Shown here: in pieces, positions 43,945 through 55,433 of the stretch
Numbering within the stretch: position 1 is the first letter of the stretch
Layout: every line of letters starts with the position of its first letter
Source of the DNA: Colocasia esculenta
Lineage: Eukaryota > Streptophyta > Magnoliopsida > Alismatales > Araceae
Length of the DNA stretch: 64,000 nucleotides
Reading direction: 5' to 3'
Assembly: GCA_014218235.1 (NCBI GenBank)
Contig: CM024763.1
Coordinates: forward strand, 84,678,244-84,742,243
Position numbers and translations under genes: made by a program
The notes under the pieces: generated by a model
Database searches by the model: none
Seen by the model: the letters and a program-made list of their open reading frames with translations, nothing else
Told to the model about the DNA's origin: nothing

Positions 43945-45039
43945 ATGGATTCCAAAGGTTTCATAGCTGAGGGTCATTCCATAAATAGGCCACCATTCTT
44001 TAATGGGACGGACTATTCTTACTGGAAAAACAGAATGCAAGTATTTTTAAGGGCCCAGAACTATGAGATCTGGAAAGTAGTGGAAGTGGGTCCCTATGAA
44101 AACCAGGGAGAAGAAGACACCTGGACTAGGGAACAAATAAGGAAAGCTACATTGAATTATAGTGCCATGAACATGATTCAATGTGCTGTCCATCCCAAGG
44201 AGTATTCGAGAATCTCAATGTGCAAATCTGCCAAAGAGATGTGGGATAAACTCGAATTACTCTATGAGGGAACATCACAAGTAAAGGAGACTAAGGCAAA
44301 TATTCTAGTTTCAGAATATGAACTTTTCATGATGAAGTCTAACGAAAATATTTCTGAAATGTTTGCCAGGTTCATGGTGATTGTGAATGGATTAAAGGCC
44401 TTGGGTAAGGAATATACAGATGCAGACTTGGTAAGAAAAATCTTACGTTCACTTTCTTCAATTTGGCATACAAAGGCCACTGTCATTGAAGATTCAAAAG
44501 ATCTGTCCAAAATCTCTTTGGATGAATTGATTGGATCCTTAATGACATATGAAATCAACTTAAAAAGAAATGAAGAACACATAATTAAGACCAAGCCTAT
44601 GGCACTTAAGGCCTCTTCAAGCAATAAAGATAAAAGTCAGGAAAAGACAAGTTCTGAGGAGTCTGAGTCAAATGAGGATGAAATTGCCCTCATGACCAGG
44701 CAATTCAGAAAATTCTTGAAATACAGAAAAGGAAAAATGTCTGGGAAAAAGAAGTTTTTCTCAGGTAAGAAAAACACTTCCTCTTCTAATTTCAACAAGA
44801 ATCACAAATCTGACGAAAATATTGTCTGTTACAGGTGCAACAAACCAGGACACATGAAGGGAGAGTGTCCTGAGAACAAGAAGGAAAAGCACAAGAAGTT
44901 CCAGAAATTTAAGAAGCCAAAGGCCATGGTAGCCACTTGGTCTGATGAAGACTCAAGTGAGGAAGAAGAAAGAAGAAATCCTCAAGCTCTGAAAGTGAGG
45001 AGGTTTGCTTCATGGCCAACAGCTCAGATGGAAAGGTAA
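43945..45039 (+). pseudogene. Sirevirus gag, frameshifted near its end
   Basis: Starts MDSKGFIAEG with the copia gag N-terminal pattern (FNGTDYSYWKNRMQVFL, a DUF4219/UBN2-type domain at residues about 10-200). A zinc knuckle CYRCNKPGHMKGEC (CX2CX4HX4C) lies near residues 293-307, then a Lys-rich and acidic stretch. Near 44970 the frame shifts. The natural continuation (FMANSSDGK) is in the frame beginning at 45012, so the gag-pol frame is interrupted here. The ATG is about 120 bp after the primer site, normal for this group. Confidence 0.85.
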
Positions 45040-46202
45040 GTACATCCTTCGAAGACTACACTATAGATGATTGGCAGGATGCTTATGCTGGTTTGGTTGA
45101 AAAATTTTCTGAAATGAGGAAAGAAAACAAACACATCAAAAAAAAATTGAAAACCTTTACCATAACCAATCTTCAAACCATAGAATTTGTGAACTGGAAA
45201 CTGAAATAACAGAATTGCATGAAGAAAAAGAAAATCTCTGAACCTTATTGATGAACTAAAACTTGCCTCTCAAAAGGCCTCCCAAGAATTCAAAAACTTA
45301 ACTGAAAAGCTGGAAATTGAAAAACAAGAAAAACAACAGAAGATTGAAGAAATTGAAACTCTTAAAAACCAGCTAAAAGAAAGGGATGAAGTTATCCAAA
45401 CCTTCACAAAAGGTAAAGATAACTTAGAGGCACTGCTAGGAACCACCATGACAACCACCTCTCATGGATTAGGATTCAACAAAAAGAAACCCATGAAAGA
45501 CAAATCTGGTGAGAAAAAGGGCAAAGCACCACTAATTAAATTTGTCAAGGGTCCTAATCTTGAGAACACAGAAATTCAACAAACAGCAAACAAAACCTTA
45601 AACAAAACACAAAACAAAGCAAAAACTCAAAAACAAAAGAAGACAATCAGGTCGACACAGTCCCCTGACAGGTCGACACCAGTCCACAAGAACAAGGCTT
45701 CTGTGGCTGCTATGTCGACACCAGTACAGGAGAGGTCGACCTGCTCAACATCAAAAGCTGCAAACAACTCAACCAAAAATTCAAATAAAATTTGAAAAAT
45801 AAGAAAAAGTCAAAAGAAATAATTCATGAAAAACCTTGGACCTCCAAGACAACATTTCAAGATGATTGGACCAATCCTTGGAGCCAATGGTATGATAACC
45901 CATGTTGGTATCATCCTCAATTCCTTTATCCAAATCTCTTGATGTACCAACAAAATCCCTGGATTCCACCTCCTCATCTGAACTCCAATTTTCAAATGAA
46001 AAACTCCCCTCCTACCAAAAACAAAAATCTTGGTGCTTTCATTCCTAAAAGAAAGAACAAACAGAAAAAGGCTGAAAACACCAATGTAACAAAACAAAAA
46101 TCAAAAACAGGTCAAATTTGGGTGAGAAAAGATTTACTGACAATGTTCAAACATTCTGATGGTCCCAACTCTGTTTGGGTACCAAAATCTTCTCTCCACT
46201 GA
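45012..46202 (+). pseudogene. Sirevirus gag-protease linker, several frameshifts and stops
   Basis: A long low-complexity region, as in other Sireviruses. It has a coiled-coil-like Glu/Lys-rich stretch at about 45210-45420, a Lys/Gln/Thr-rich stretch with four GTCGAC copies (45650-45745), and an aromatic/Pro-rich part (WYHPQFLYP, 45900-45990). Breaks occur near 45207, 45240 and 45795. It ends near WVPKSSLH just before the protease. Confidence 0.7.
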
Positions 46203-49200
46203 TCTTTTTGCAGGAAGGTCGTGCACCCAACACCAATGTATGGTTTCTTGACAGTGGGTGTTCACGACACATGACGGGAGACAGAGCCAAATTCTCATTC
46301 CTGCTTGAAAAGGAGGGAGGGTCAGTTACATTTGGAGGTAAAAATAAAGGAAAGATCATTGGATCTGGAAAGGTTGGTCAAACTTCTTCAAACTCAGTAG
46401 ATAATGTTTTATTAGTTGATGGTCTTGATTATAATTTGCTCAGTATCAGCCAACTATGTGACAAAGGTCACAAAGTTGTGTTTGAATCTGATTTTTGTAA
46501 GATAATTGATTCATCAACTGATAAAATCAAATTCTTTGGAAAAAGAGAAAACAATGTCTACATGATCAACCTTAATAAAAACTTTTCTGAAAATCTTTGC
46601 TTTGTTGCAAATAAAGATGAAATTGCATGGACTTGGCACAAAAGACTTGGCCATGCAAGTTTCAGAACATTGAATAAGTTGTTAAGACTGAACTTGGTTA
46701 AGGGTCTTCCTGAATCTTTTTCTAATGTTGAAGATCAAGTTTGTGGGATATGTGCTAAAGGAAAACAAACTAGGAAATCTTTTAAAACCTTCAATGAGGT
46801 ACTTACATCTAGGCCACTAGAACTTCTTCACATGGACCTTTTTGGGCCAACAAGAGTTCTAAGCTTAAGTGGCAAGAGATATGGGTTTGTAATCATTGAT
46901 GACTTTACTAGATTTACTTGGGTTATCTTTCTATCCCACAAAAGTGATACTTGCCTTGAATTCAGGAATTTTGTACCACTATCTTAACAACTTATCCATA
47001 TAAAATCAAAAACATTTTAACTGATCATGGGGGTGAATTTGATAACACATCCTTTTCTGATCTATGTGCTGAATTTCAAATATTTCACAAGTTTTCTTCA
47101 CCTAGAACTCCAGAACAAAATGGAGTTGTGGAAAGAAAGAATAGAACTCTTGTGGAAATGGCTAGATCCATGCTCTTAGGAAGTAATCTGCCCAAATCCT
47201 TCTGGGCTGAAGCTGTTAACACAGCCAATCATATCCTAAATAGAGCTTTGATCAGACCAAAGATCAGAAAAACCCCCTATGAATTGTTGAAAAACAAAAA
47301 GCCAACTGTTTCTTATTTCAAAACTTTTGGGTGCAAATGCTTTGTACACAATAATAACAAAGAAAACCTTGACAAGTTTGATGCTAAGAGTCAGGAAGCT
47401 ATCTTCCTTGGCTATTCTGAAGTGTCAAGGGCTTTCAAAGTGTACATTCTAAAAACCAAAACTGTTGAAGAATCTCCACATGTTATTTTTGATGAAAATT
47501 CCTTTTCCACTAATGATTCTAAATCTTGCAGGGAAAGACAAGACAATGAAGAGGATGACCTCATTGTGGATTCTTCACCAACTGTTGAGGAGCTTGTCAA
47601 TAATGAAGAGAACCTGAACAACAACTCACCATCTTCAAGTGGGTCAGGTAACATTGCTCCAGAAGTGGGTACTTCTCAACAGGTAATTTCTGAACCTCGA
47701 TATCTGAGAGATCACCCATTAGACAGTGTAGTTGGCAATTTAAATGATAGAGTAAGGACCAGATCATCCTTCTTGCAAAATATTGAAGAAGACCCACTAG
47801 CTCTAATTTCCCAAATTGAACCCAAGTCAATTGATGAAGCCTTATCCAGTTCTGATTGGATTAATGCCATGCATGATGAGCTTCATCAATTCGAAAGAAA
47901 TCAAGTATGGGAATTAGTACCTAGACCTAGTGACCAAGCAGTGATTGGTACTAGATGGGTTTTCAGAAATAAGTTAAATGAAACTGGTCAAGTAATAAGA
48001 AACAAAGCTAGGCTAGTTGCAAAGGGGTATAACCAAGAATTTGGAATTGACTTTGAAGAATCATATGCCCCTGTAGCTAGACTAGAAGCTGTCAGAATTT
48101 TCCTTGCTTTTGCATCCTCCATGAAATTCAAAGTCTATCAAATGGATGTCAAAAGTGCATTCTTAAATGGATATATAAAGGAAAATATTTTTGTTGAACA
48201 ACCTCCTGGATATGAAAATGAAAAATATCCTAACCATGTTTTCAAGCTTAATAAGGCTCTCTATGGTCTTAAGCAAGCTCCAAGAGCTTGGTATGACCGG
48301 TTGAGTTCCTTTTTACTTGAAAAAGGATATTCTAGAGGTAATGTTGATCAAACATTGTTCACAAAAACAGTTAAAAATCAAATAATTGTAGTCCAAATTT
48401 ATGTTGATGACATAATATTTGGATCAACCAATAAAGGCCTTTGCACTGAATTTTCAAATCAAATGAAGAATGAATTTGAAATGAGCTTAATGGGAGATTT
48501 AACATTCTTTTTGGGATTGCAGGTTAACCAAACACATGAAGGAATCTTCATCAGTCAAACCAAATATGTCAAGGAGCTATTAAAGAGGTTTGACTTTCAG
48601 AACCTCAAGCACTCAAGCACACCAATTGCAATTAATGCTAAACTAGAAGAAGATCCATCTGGTAAGTCAGTAGATCCAAAGACCTACAGAGGTATGATTG
48701 GCTCTCTGCTCTATCTTACAACTTCTAGACCTGATATTCAGTTTTGTGTGTGTTTATGTGCTAGATTCCAATCTAATCCTAAAGAAAGTCACATGCTTGC
48801 TGTTAAACGAATCTTCAAATATCTTGTTGGAACATGTGACTTAGGTATTTGGTATCCTGCTGGTTGCAAGTTAGATCTGTTTGCCTATTGTGATGCTGAT
48901 TATGCTGGGTGCAAATTAGATAGAAAAAGCACAAGTGGCTTGTGTCTATTTCTAGGTGGGTGCCTTATCTCTTGGGCTTCTAAGAAGCAACATTCAGTTG
49001 CTCTGTCAACTGCAGAAGCTGAATATGTTGCAGCAGGTAGATGTGGAACTCAGATTCTCTGGGTGAAACATCAACTTCTTGATTACAACCAAGATTTAGG
49101 GTGTGTACCCATCCTATGTGATAACACTAGTGCCATAAATTTGTCTAAAAACCCCATTCAGCACTCCAGAACAAAACACATTGAAATTAGACATCATTTC

Positions 49201-49350
49201 TTGAGAGATGAGGTTGCCAAGAAATCCTTTGAACTCCACTTCATTGAAACTGAAAAACAAATTGCAGACATATTCACTAAACCCCTTCCTGAAAACAGAT
49301 TTTCATCCTTAAGGAGAGAACTTGGTCTTTGTAAATGTCCACCTTCTTGA
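46203..49350 (+). pseudogene. Sirevirus pol: protease, integrase, RT, RNase H (one frameshift)
   Basis: The protease active site DSG is in VWFLDSGCSRHMTGD near 46240. The integrase zinc region has H in WHKRLGHAS and C in CGICAKGK (46640-46770). The integrase core has D in HMDLFGP (46835), D in TDHGGEF (47020) and E in NGVVERKNRTL (47130). A 1-nt frameshift near 46975 separates these. From 47128 the frame is open for 740 codons: RT with YVDD near 48400, preceded by AFLNGYIKE and LNKALYGLKQAPRAWY, then RNase H (YCDADYAG near 48885, STAEAEY near 49010) and a stop at 49348. All catalytic residues I can identify are kept, so damage is limited to indels. Confidence 0.9.
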
Positions 49351-49490
49351 TCTCTCTCAAGGTTTGGGTTGAGTGTTATGCATTGTCTAAGGGGGAGTTC
49401 TTTGCATTTCATAATTCTTTGCTTCCTTGAGTTACATTGTTCATATCTCTCTCACTTTCAATTCTATTCCCCTTTTTACAATAAATTCTC

Positions 49491-49950
49491 CAACTCTTAT
49501 TGTGTTGAAATTTCTTGGTATATCAAATGGTGATTTGGAGAAGGACAAGTTATGCTTGTCTGGACACTTTCACTATGCGAGAGTATATGTCTCCGCCAAG
49601 TACTAAGAAATTGATATGCAATTGTTGAGGGGGAGCTTTTATTGTTCAAAGAAGATACTATTTCTGATTTCAAAAACTTGCTTATTTTCACTTCCATTTC
49701 TTTTTGATAATGAATTCTTCAACTCTTATTGTATTGAAATTTCTTGGTATATCAAATGGTGTTTGGAGAAGGACAAGTTAGGCTTGTCTGGAAACCTTTC
49801 ATTATGCGTGAGTATATGTCTCCGCCAAGTACCAAGAAATGGATATGCAATTGTTGAGGGGGAGTCTTTGTTGTCTAAGAAGAAAACTTTTCTGATTTCC
49901 AAAATTTACGTATCTTTATTTTGATGAAAAGTGGTTGAAATCATCATCTC
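49491..49950 (+). repeat. 229-bp tandem duplication containing a polypurine-like word
   Basis: Two adjacent copies starting CAACTCTTATTGT at 49491 and 49720. Each contains GGAGAAGGACAAGTTA and ends with ATTGTTGAGGGGGAG. They differ by a few substitutions and small indels. Confidence 0.85.
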
Positions 49951-50989
49951 AGGGGGAGCTAGAAAATTCACAAGTCATGACTTTGCAAAATTCAACTTTT
50001 CTTGAATCTCATCAATTCCTTGCATGATGTCATCATTTAGAAGTCTAGAGTCTCAAAATGAACCCTTGAGTGATCTATTATATTTTTTACTAATCAACTT
50101 TCAACTATATCTCTCAACCCACAGAAATTCAGATCTCTTCCTAGACTAAACATCAACTTGTGTCTTGAACTTAAAACATTTCCTTGTTTGCAACTGATGA
50201 TTGGATGTATTTGATTTCTATCTCACAAACTCTCCAAAATTTTAAAAATCCAACAGAGCAATGGCACTTGTGCTGAGAAACTGCACACCTTCACAATGAA
50301 TGAAGTGCCATGTATGTCATGAGGCACTATTGCTAACTCTGTTCAAAGGGGGAACAAAATAAAAATAAATTCAAAACAAAAGCAAAATGTGCTATGCTTT
50401 TTGATGATGACTGAGTAACTGGAAATATTGGCGTCTACAAAACGTATATTTTCATGTCAAAAGGCCATCATTTACCCTTTGAGACTTGACAATGACTAAA
50501 TCTTAAGTATCCAGGGACTATGGTGTGTAAAAAGCACTAGTACTTGAGTGAAAGAGATTTATATCATTTGATAGTTTGTTAAAAAACAAAATGTGAGCAT
50601 TATTGGAGATGTGTCTAGAAAGAATCATCTTCATTCCTCATCAAGTTGTTCTTTGAGATTGTGTTTTATTTTCAACACAATTGCATTTAGTCTAGATGAC
50701 ATTTTTAATTCTTTAAAGTTGAGAAATATGGTAGTTTATAGTTGATTGTTAGATATATTAATCCCTCAATTTCTCATTTTGTTGATTCAAGTCTTGGAAT
50801 GCTAATATCCTGTTGGAAATTGTTTGAAAAACTTGAATTGTGATGAATCTTTTGCAAAATATAACAAATGAATTTTTAAGCCTCTTAAAAATCCTTGAAA
50901 TGATAATTCCTCTCATTGTTCATCATTCTAAAGATGTCCAAAATTTCTCAAAATTTCCTCTCAAAAATTCAATTTTTTCTTCTAAGGCC

Positions 50990-51170
50990 GTGTCGACACA
51001 TAGTGTGACTCGTGTCGACACACTTTCGGTCAGGTCGACACTACCTTCATCCTGTGTCGACACTAACCCCTTGCCTGATTGTTTTTCAAACCGTTCGGGT
51101 TCATGATAAGCCCTTTTTGTTCCTGCGGGGCAGTGCACCACTGCACCCCTTTTAGGCATCAGGTCGACCC
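50990..51170. repeat. Internal GTCGAC array of the Sirevirus
   Basis: Five GTCGAC words (GTGTCGACACA, CGTGTCGACACAC, CAGGTCGACACTA, GTGTCGACACTAA, CAGGTCGACCC) in front of the extra ORF, the same flavours as in the LTR. A further four lie at 45650-45745. Confidence 0.85.
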
Positions 51171-51292
51171 GACGGCCACATTCTCATCATTTCCGGCAAG
51201 AAATCTTCACCATTTCTCTCTAAATCTCATCCTTCTTTCCATCACCTCTCCACTCTTCCATCCTCTACGAATTCCACTCCATCCTTGCCACC

Positions 51293-53312
51293 ATGGTGAG
51301 AAAGTTGGGTCCTCGCCGTGGAGCAAGATCTCAGGCGTCGTCCAGGCCAGTTCCGGCAGAGGATGATGATCCTCAGTTCGAAAGGAGAACCAAAAGGAGG
51401 AATGACCCTACACAGCAACCAGGGTCCTCCTCTGCACCTCAGCCAGCACCCAAAAGAGGTAGACCATCTTCTTCAGGCAGAGGTAGGGTTTCTAGAACAA
51501 AGATTCCGGGCTCTCCTTCTGGAGACTCTTCAGATTCATCATCATCATCTTCAGAGTCTTCCAAGTCTCAAGACACCACCAGTGAAGCCAAGCTTATTCT
51601 AAAGCCCAGGATAGTGGATTTACCAGATATTCAGCTAGCAGACACATTTCCAGAAATTCAGACCTATTTCTCTTTTCAGTCTTGGTTGATATTCATTTCT
51701 GAATTTCAAATTAGTTATCCAAGACTTGTTAGGGAATTTTACAAGAACCTGAAATGCACAGAGGATGGATATAAATCAAAGGTTAAGGGCATAGTTATTG
51801 ACATGCCAACTGATACAGCTGCCTCTATTTTCAAAGTACCAGATGAAGGGCAGATTATCATGAATTTGAATTTGATCTTCATGAAGCCTATTCCATCATG
51901 ACAGGCCTTCCTGCTGATGCCTCTGATCCAAAACAAACCCATGTTACCAGATTCAACACAAATTCCTTTCCCCCTGTGTTGAGAGTCCTCCACCACATTT
52001 TGACCACAATTATTACCCCTCAAGGTGGTGGAAGGGACAGGCTAACAGACATACAGAGGTTCATTCTTTATTGCATGGTAAAAGACATCAAAATCAACCT
52101 CCATGTAATAATGTATCAAATCATATCTGAAACAACCAGGAAAGACCTCAAGAGATCTCTTCCCTATGCTGCACATCTGACCTCAGTGTTCCAGCACTTT
52201 GGTGTGCCCTTGGAGAATGAGAAATCCCAGTCTATCCCTAAGTCCAACATCTATACCTTTAAGAATATTCAGAAATTTATGGGATTTAGACTGGAGGGTA
52301 CTCAAGTTAGGAGAGGGCCAGTTGTGGTTGAGGCCCCTCAAGCTCAGGAGGAACAGCCTCAAAATCAAGGGGACCAGCCCCAAGTTCAAGAGGACCAGCC
52401 TCCAGCTGAAGGGGACCAGCCCCAAGGTCAGGAGGATCAGCCTCCTTTGAATGAGGAACAGCCTCAAGTCCCAACTGAAGGTGATATCCCACTTCATGCT
52501 CCTATCTCACCTCAGTTTCAACCCTCATTCATACACTCTGAATCTCTACAACCCACATTTCAACCATCCACATCCTCTGGTGGACCTTCTGTTCCACCAG
52601 AGTTGCTCTCCTTCTTAAATGAAAAATTTGAAACCTTGAACTCCTCCATTCAAACCATGTCAGAAACCTTTGAGTTGAGGATTCAACGGTTGGAGAACAC
52701 TGTATCTGCCAAATTCATAGAACAAAAAGCTGCCTCAGACTATGCAGCTCAAAGATTCAACAGACTGATTGGTACCATGGCAGATGCCTCATTACAGCTT
52801 AAGGAGCACCAGCAAAAGTTAGAGATAGTACTTCAGGGAATTTTGGCAAATTCCCAAGCTGATGTCTTTAACACCAACCAGACATTACATGAGATCACCA
52901 GCACTAGACTATCTTTTGCTCATTTTGTGGATGACTTGGAGAGCATGAGGAACTTCAATGCACACATTGACACACACTATCTGATTTGACAAAAGAATTC
53001 AAGATATTGCAAAGGCCTGGTTGGTCAGCTGGATCTTCTTCCTCTTCACAGCCCATTGCAGCTGATCTAGCAAGAATTCAAGCTACCTTGATAGAGAATT
53101 CAGATAGAATGGAACACTTCTTGCACACCAAACTCACAACCATTCAAGATCAAATCAAGTCCAGCTTGACTTTTATGGAGAAAAGAATGTCTGACATTGA
53201 GACCATCTTACTTCCCTTCCTCCTCCTCCTCCATCTTCTACTTAATGTAATTTTTCTTTTGATGATGTCAAAGGGGGAGAAGAAAGAAAGAAAGAGAAAT
53301 GTTCTTTTGTAA
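51293..53312 (+). pseudogene. Sirevirus extra ('env-like') ORF after pol, two frameshifts
   Basis: Sireviruses often carry an extra ORF here, called env-like, whose function is unproven. It starts MVRKLGPRRGARS with a basic, Ser-rich N-terminus (GDSSDSSSSSSESSKS). A globular region follows (FPEIQTYFSFQSW, REFYKNLKCTEDGYKSKVKG), like the plant 'putative transposon protein' domain. A 1-nt shift at about 51870-51900 leads into the second frame (51898-52989), which has FPPVLRVLHHILTTII, a Gln/Pro/Glu repeat (52330-52480) and a coiled-coil-like stretch. Another shift at about 52985 leads to the third frame (52986-53312). That frame ends with a hydrophobic segment (LLPFLLLLHLLLNVIFLL) compatible with a membrane anchor. 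No signal peptide is evident. Confidence 0.75.
52330..52490 (+). repeat. Gln/Pro/Glu decapeptide-type repeat in the extra ORF
   Basis: Five to six imperfect copies of a 30-bp unit encoding E/G-D/E-Q-P-Q/P-x-Q-G/E patterns (QEDQPP, EGDQPQ, NEEQPQ). Copy number in such tracts is usually variable. Confidence 0.8.
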
Positions 53313-53672
53313 TCTTTCTGGAATGATTGTAATGGGTCTCTTGAATGAAATGAAATGCATTTTGCTTAGCTTGAATGATTTTTTTTTTCTCAATTGTGAC
53401 TTCAATGTGATTGAAAATTTTCATGTGAATGTGAATGAATGAATGCTTGTCAAGTTGCTTGACCTTCTTTATGCACTAACTTACTTCAAGTTACTTTGTA
53501 CTTCGTTAGTACAACCATCAATTGTGAATGTGCCATATTTAAAGGTCTTTAACAAGCATGAACATGAACAAAAATAACGACATTGAATAACCAAAAATTG
53601 CTTAAAATCACATCTCATCAAAACCTCATTGACATATGGATTTAATGTTGCCATCATCAAAAATGGGGAGAT
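53313..53672 (+). other. Sirevirus 3' untranslated region and polypurine tract
   Basis: No gene. A polypurine word AAAGGGGGAGAAG lies at 53269-53281 inside the ORF end. The tract used for plus-strand priming is most likely AAAATGGGGAGATT (53659-53672), directly before the 3' LTR. Confidence 0.75.
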
Positions 53673-55433
53673 TGTTGGGTTGAGTGTAATTTGATATCTT
53701 TTTCCCTCCTATTTTGATGATGACAAATGTGATTTGAATGCAAATTATTTGAAACATGATAAATACATTTCACCTGAAATTCATATTCAAAAAACATGTC
53801 TCAAAGCACACTTATCATTTGCACTCATAATAAAACATTTTACTAATGATATATGTGTTTAATTTTCAGGTACAAACACTTTTTGCAAAAGAAGTGTCGA
53901 CACACTCCACAATGGTGTCGACACAATAACCCAAATTCAAAGGCAAAAAGATGAACAAATGTTGAGACTGTGTCGACACATATCAAAGAGTGTGTTGACA
54001 CGAGTTGCAGATTCCAGAAATTAGACTACTCAGGTCGACGCACTCTCAGGGCAGGTCGACACTGGATCCTGCTCCCAGAACAGCAGTTTTCAGAATTGGG
54101 GATAGCAGGTCGACGCAACACCAGAGTAGGTCGACACTGGATCCTGCTCCCAGAACAGCTGTTTTCAGAACCAGGATAGCAGGTCGACACAATACCAAAG
54201 CAGGTCGACACTGGATCAGTTCCCAGAACAGCCTGTTTCAAGATTTGGGCAGTGTGTCGACACCACCACCAGGGCAGGTCGACACACTACGGAAAGTTTG
54301 CAACTTAAATTGGATGTTTGCCACGTGTCAGCCTAGGGCGATGGGGTATCAACCTAGGATCGTGTGCCCTTGTACCTAAAGGGTATCTTTGGAATCTTTT
54401 GGGTATAAAAGTCCCCCAATTGGCCGTCCATCAAGAGAAGAGACCCAACTAACTCTTAGAGCCTCCAAAAAGTTTCCTGGCGGCTACAAGAGGTCGTCTC
54501 CCTCCTCTGCTCTCCGTGTGCTTCCAGAAGACCAATTCTCACCAATTCAAGTGTGAGAATTGGAGTGTGATCTCTGTAGAAACCTCTGAAGCATCCCAAG
54601 GAAGCAGATCCAGTAGAAGCCTTCGTTGGAGAAGAATTCAAGGAAGATCCAACAATTCCAAAGTGCAGAGCATCGGTTTTGGACTTCAAGATTGCAAGCC
54701 TCTTACCAATCCAAGCTTCTACAAGGGAGTACACTTGAAGAACGAAGTTATTTAATACAATTCATTGTACTTCTGTTCTTCTGAGATATCTTTTGAGATT
54801 ATGCAAGTGCTTCTGCATAGCTCTCATTAGTGGTCTCATTTTCGACTAGATCTGTTGCTAGAAGGTCTATGTCTTGAGTTGGTGTCTAGCAAGTCTTATG
54901 TGAGCATTGTGCTGAAGTTGTGTGAGCATTGTGCTCAGGTTGTTGTGAGCCGTTGTGCTCAGTTTGAGTTGTCTACCTCAAGGTTGTGTTGAGCAGTCTT
55001 GCTCAGTTGTTCTAGAGTAGTCTTACTCTAGAAGTTGTGTGAGTTGTAAGCTCTCAAGTGTTGGAGTTGTCAAGCTCCAGTGGGTGTGTTACCCAGTTGT
55101 TTTAGTGAATCCTCACGGGGTGTGAGGGGTGGATGTAGGAATCACTTAGGTGATTTCCGAACCACCTAAAAATCCTTGTGCATTTGTCTAATTGTGGTTT
55201 GATCATTTCATCCGTTAGATGCTTGCATAGGATCGGTTAATATTCACTTAATCAACTTGTTTCACATCTATTTTACCAACTCACTCAAATCTCATCAGAT
55301 CTGTGGTTTTTCACTGATAAAATAGCCTCTGATTCAAAAGTGTTTTTAAATTATATAAGCTTCCGCAAAAAGTGGCAAAGATCTATTCATCCCCCCTTCT
55401 AGATCTTTTCCTCACCTTCACTTCGATCCTTCA
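53673..55433 (+). repeat. Sirevirus 3' LTR (1761 bp)
   Basis: TGTTGGGTTG...GATCCTTCA, nearly identical to 42062-43823. I see only scattered single-base differences, such as GTGTCGACACGAG becoming GTGTTGACACGAG near 53993. It is followed by the second TCTCA. Confidence 0.95.

Larger units (their letters stand above)
49351..51292 (+). other. Sirevirus spacer between pol and the extra ORF, with repeated polypurine words
   Basis: No gene. AGGGGGAG-type words occur near 49390, 49627, 49856 and 49953, and a weaker AAAGGGGGAAC near 50345. There is a 229-bp tandem duplication (49491-49950) and a GTCGAC cluster at 50990-51170 ahead of the extra ORF. Confidence 0.7.
42062..55433 (+). mobile_element. 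Sirevirus-type Ty1/copia element, complete, 13.4 kb
   Basis: LTRs 42062-43823 and 53673-55433, nearly identical. Exact 5-bp target duplication TCTCA (42057-42061 and 55434-55438). iMet primer site, copia order (gag, protease, integrase, RT, RNase H) and an extra ORF after pol. Repeated polypurine-like GGGGGAG words between pol and the 3' LTR and the extra ORF both point to the Sirevirus (Maximus/SIRE) lineage. The coding region has several frameshifts. It sits in pol of element C on the opposite strand. LTR similarity and nesting make it one of the youngest insertions here. Confidence 0.93.

Noticed and set aside
46175..53312. Retroviral-type infectious element because of the env-like ORF
   Set aside because: Copia gene order, no signal peptide, and frameshifts in gag, pol and the extra ORF; the name env-like is only positional.
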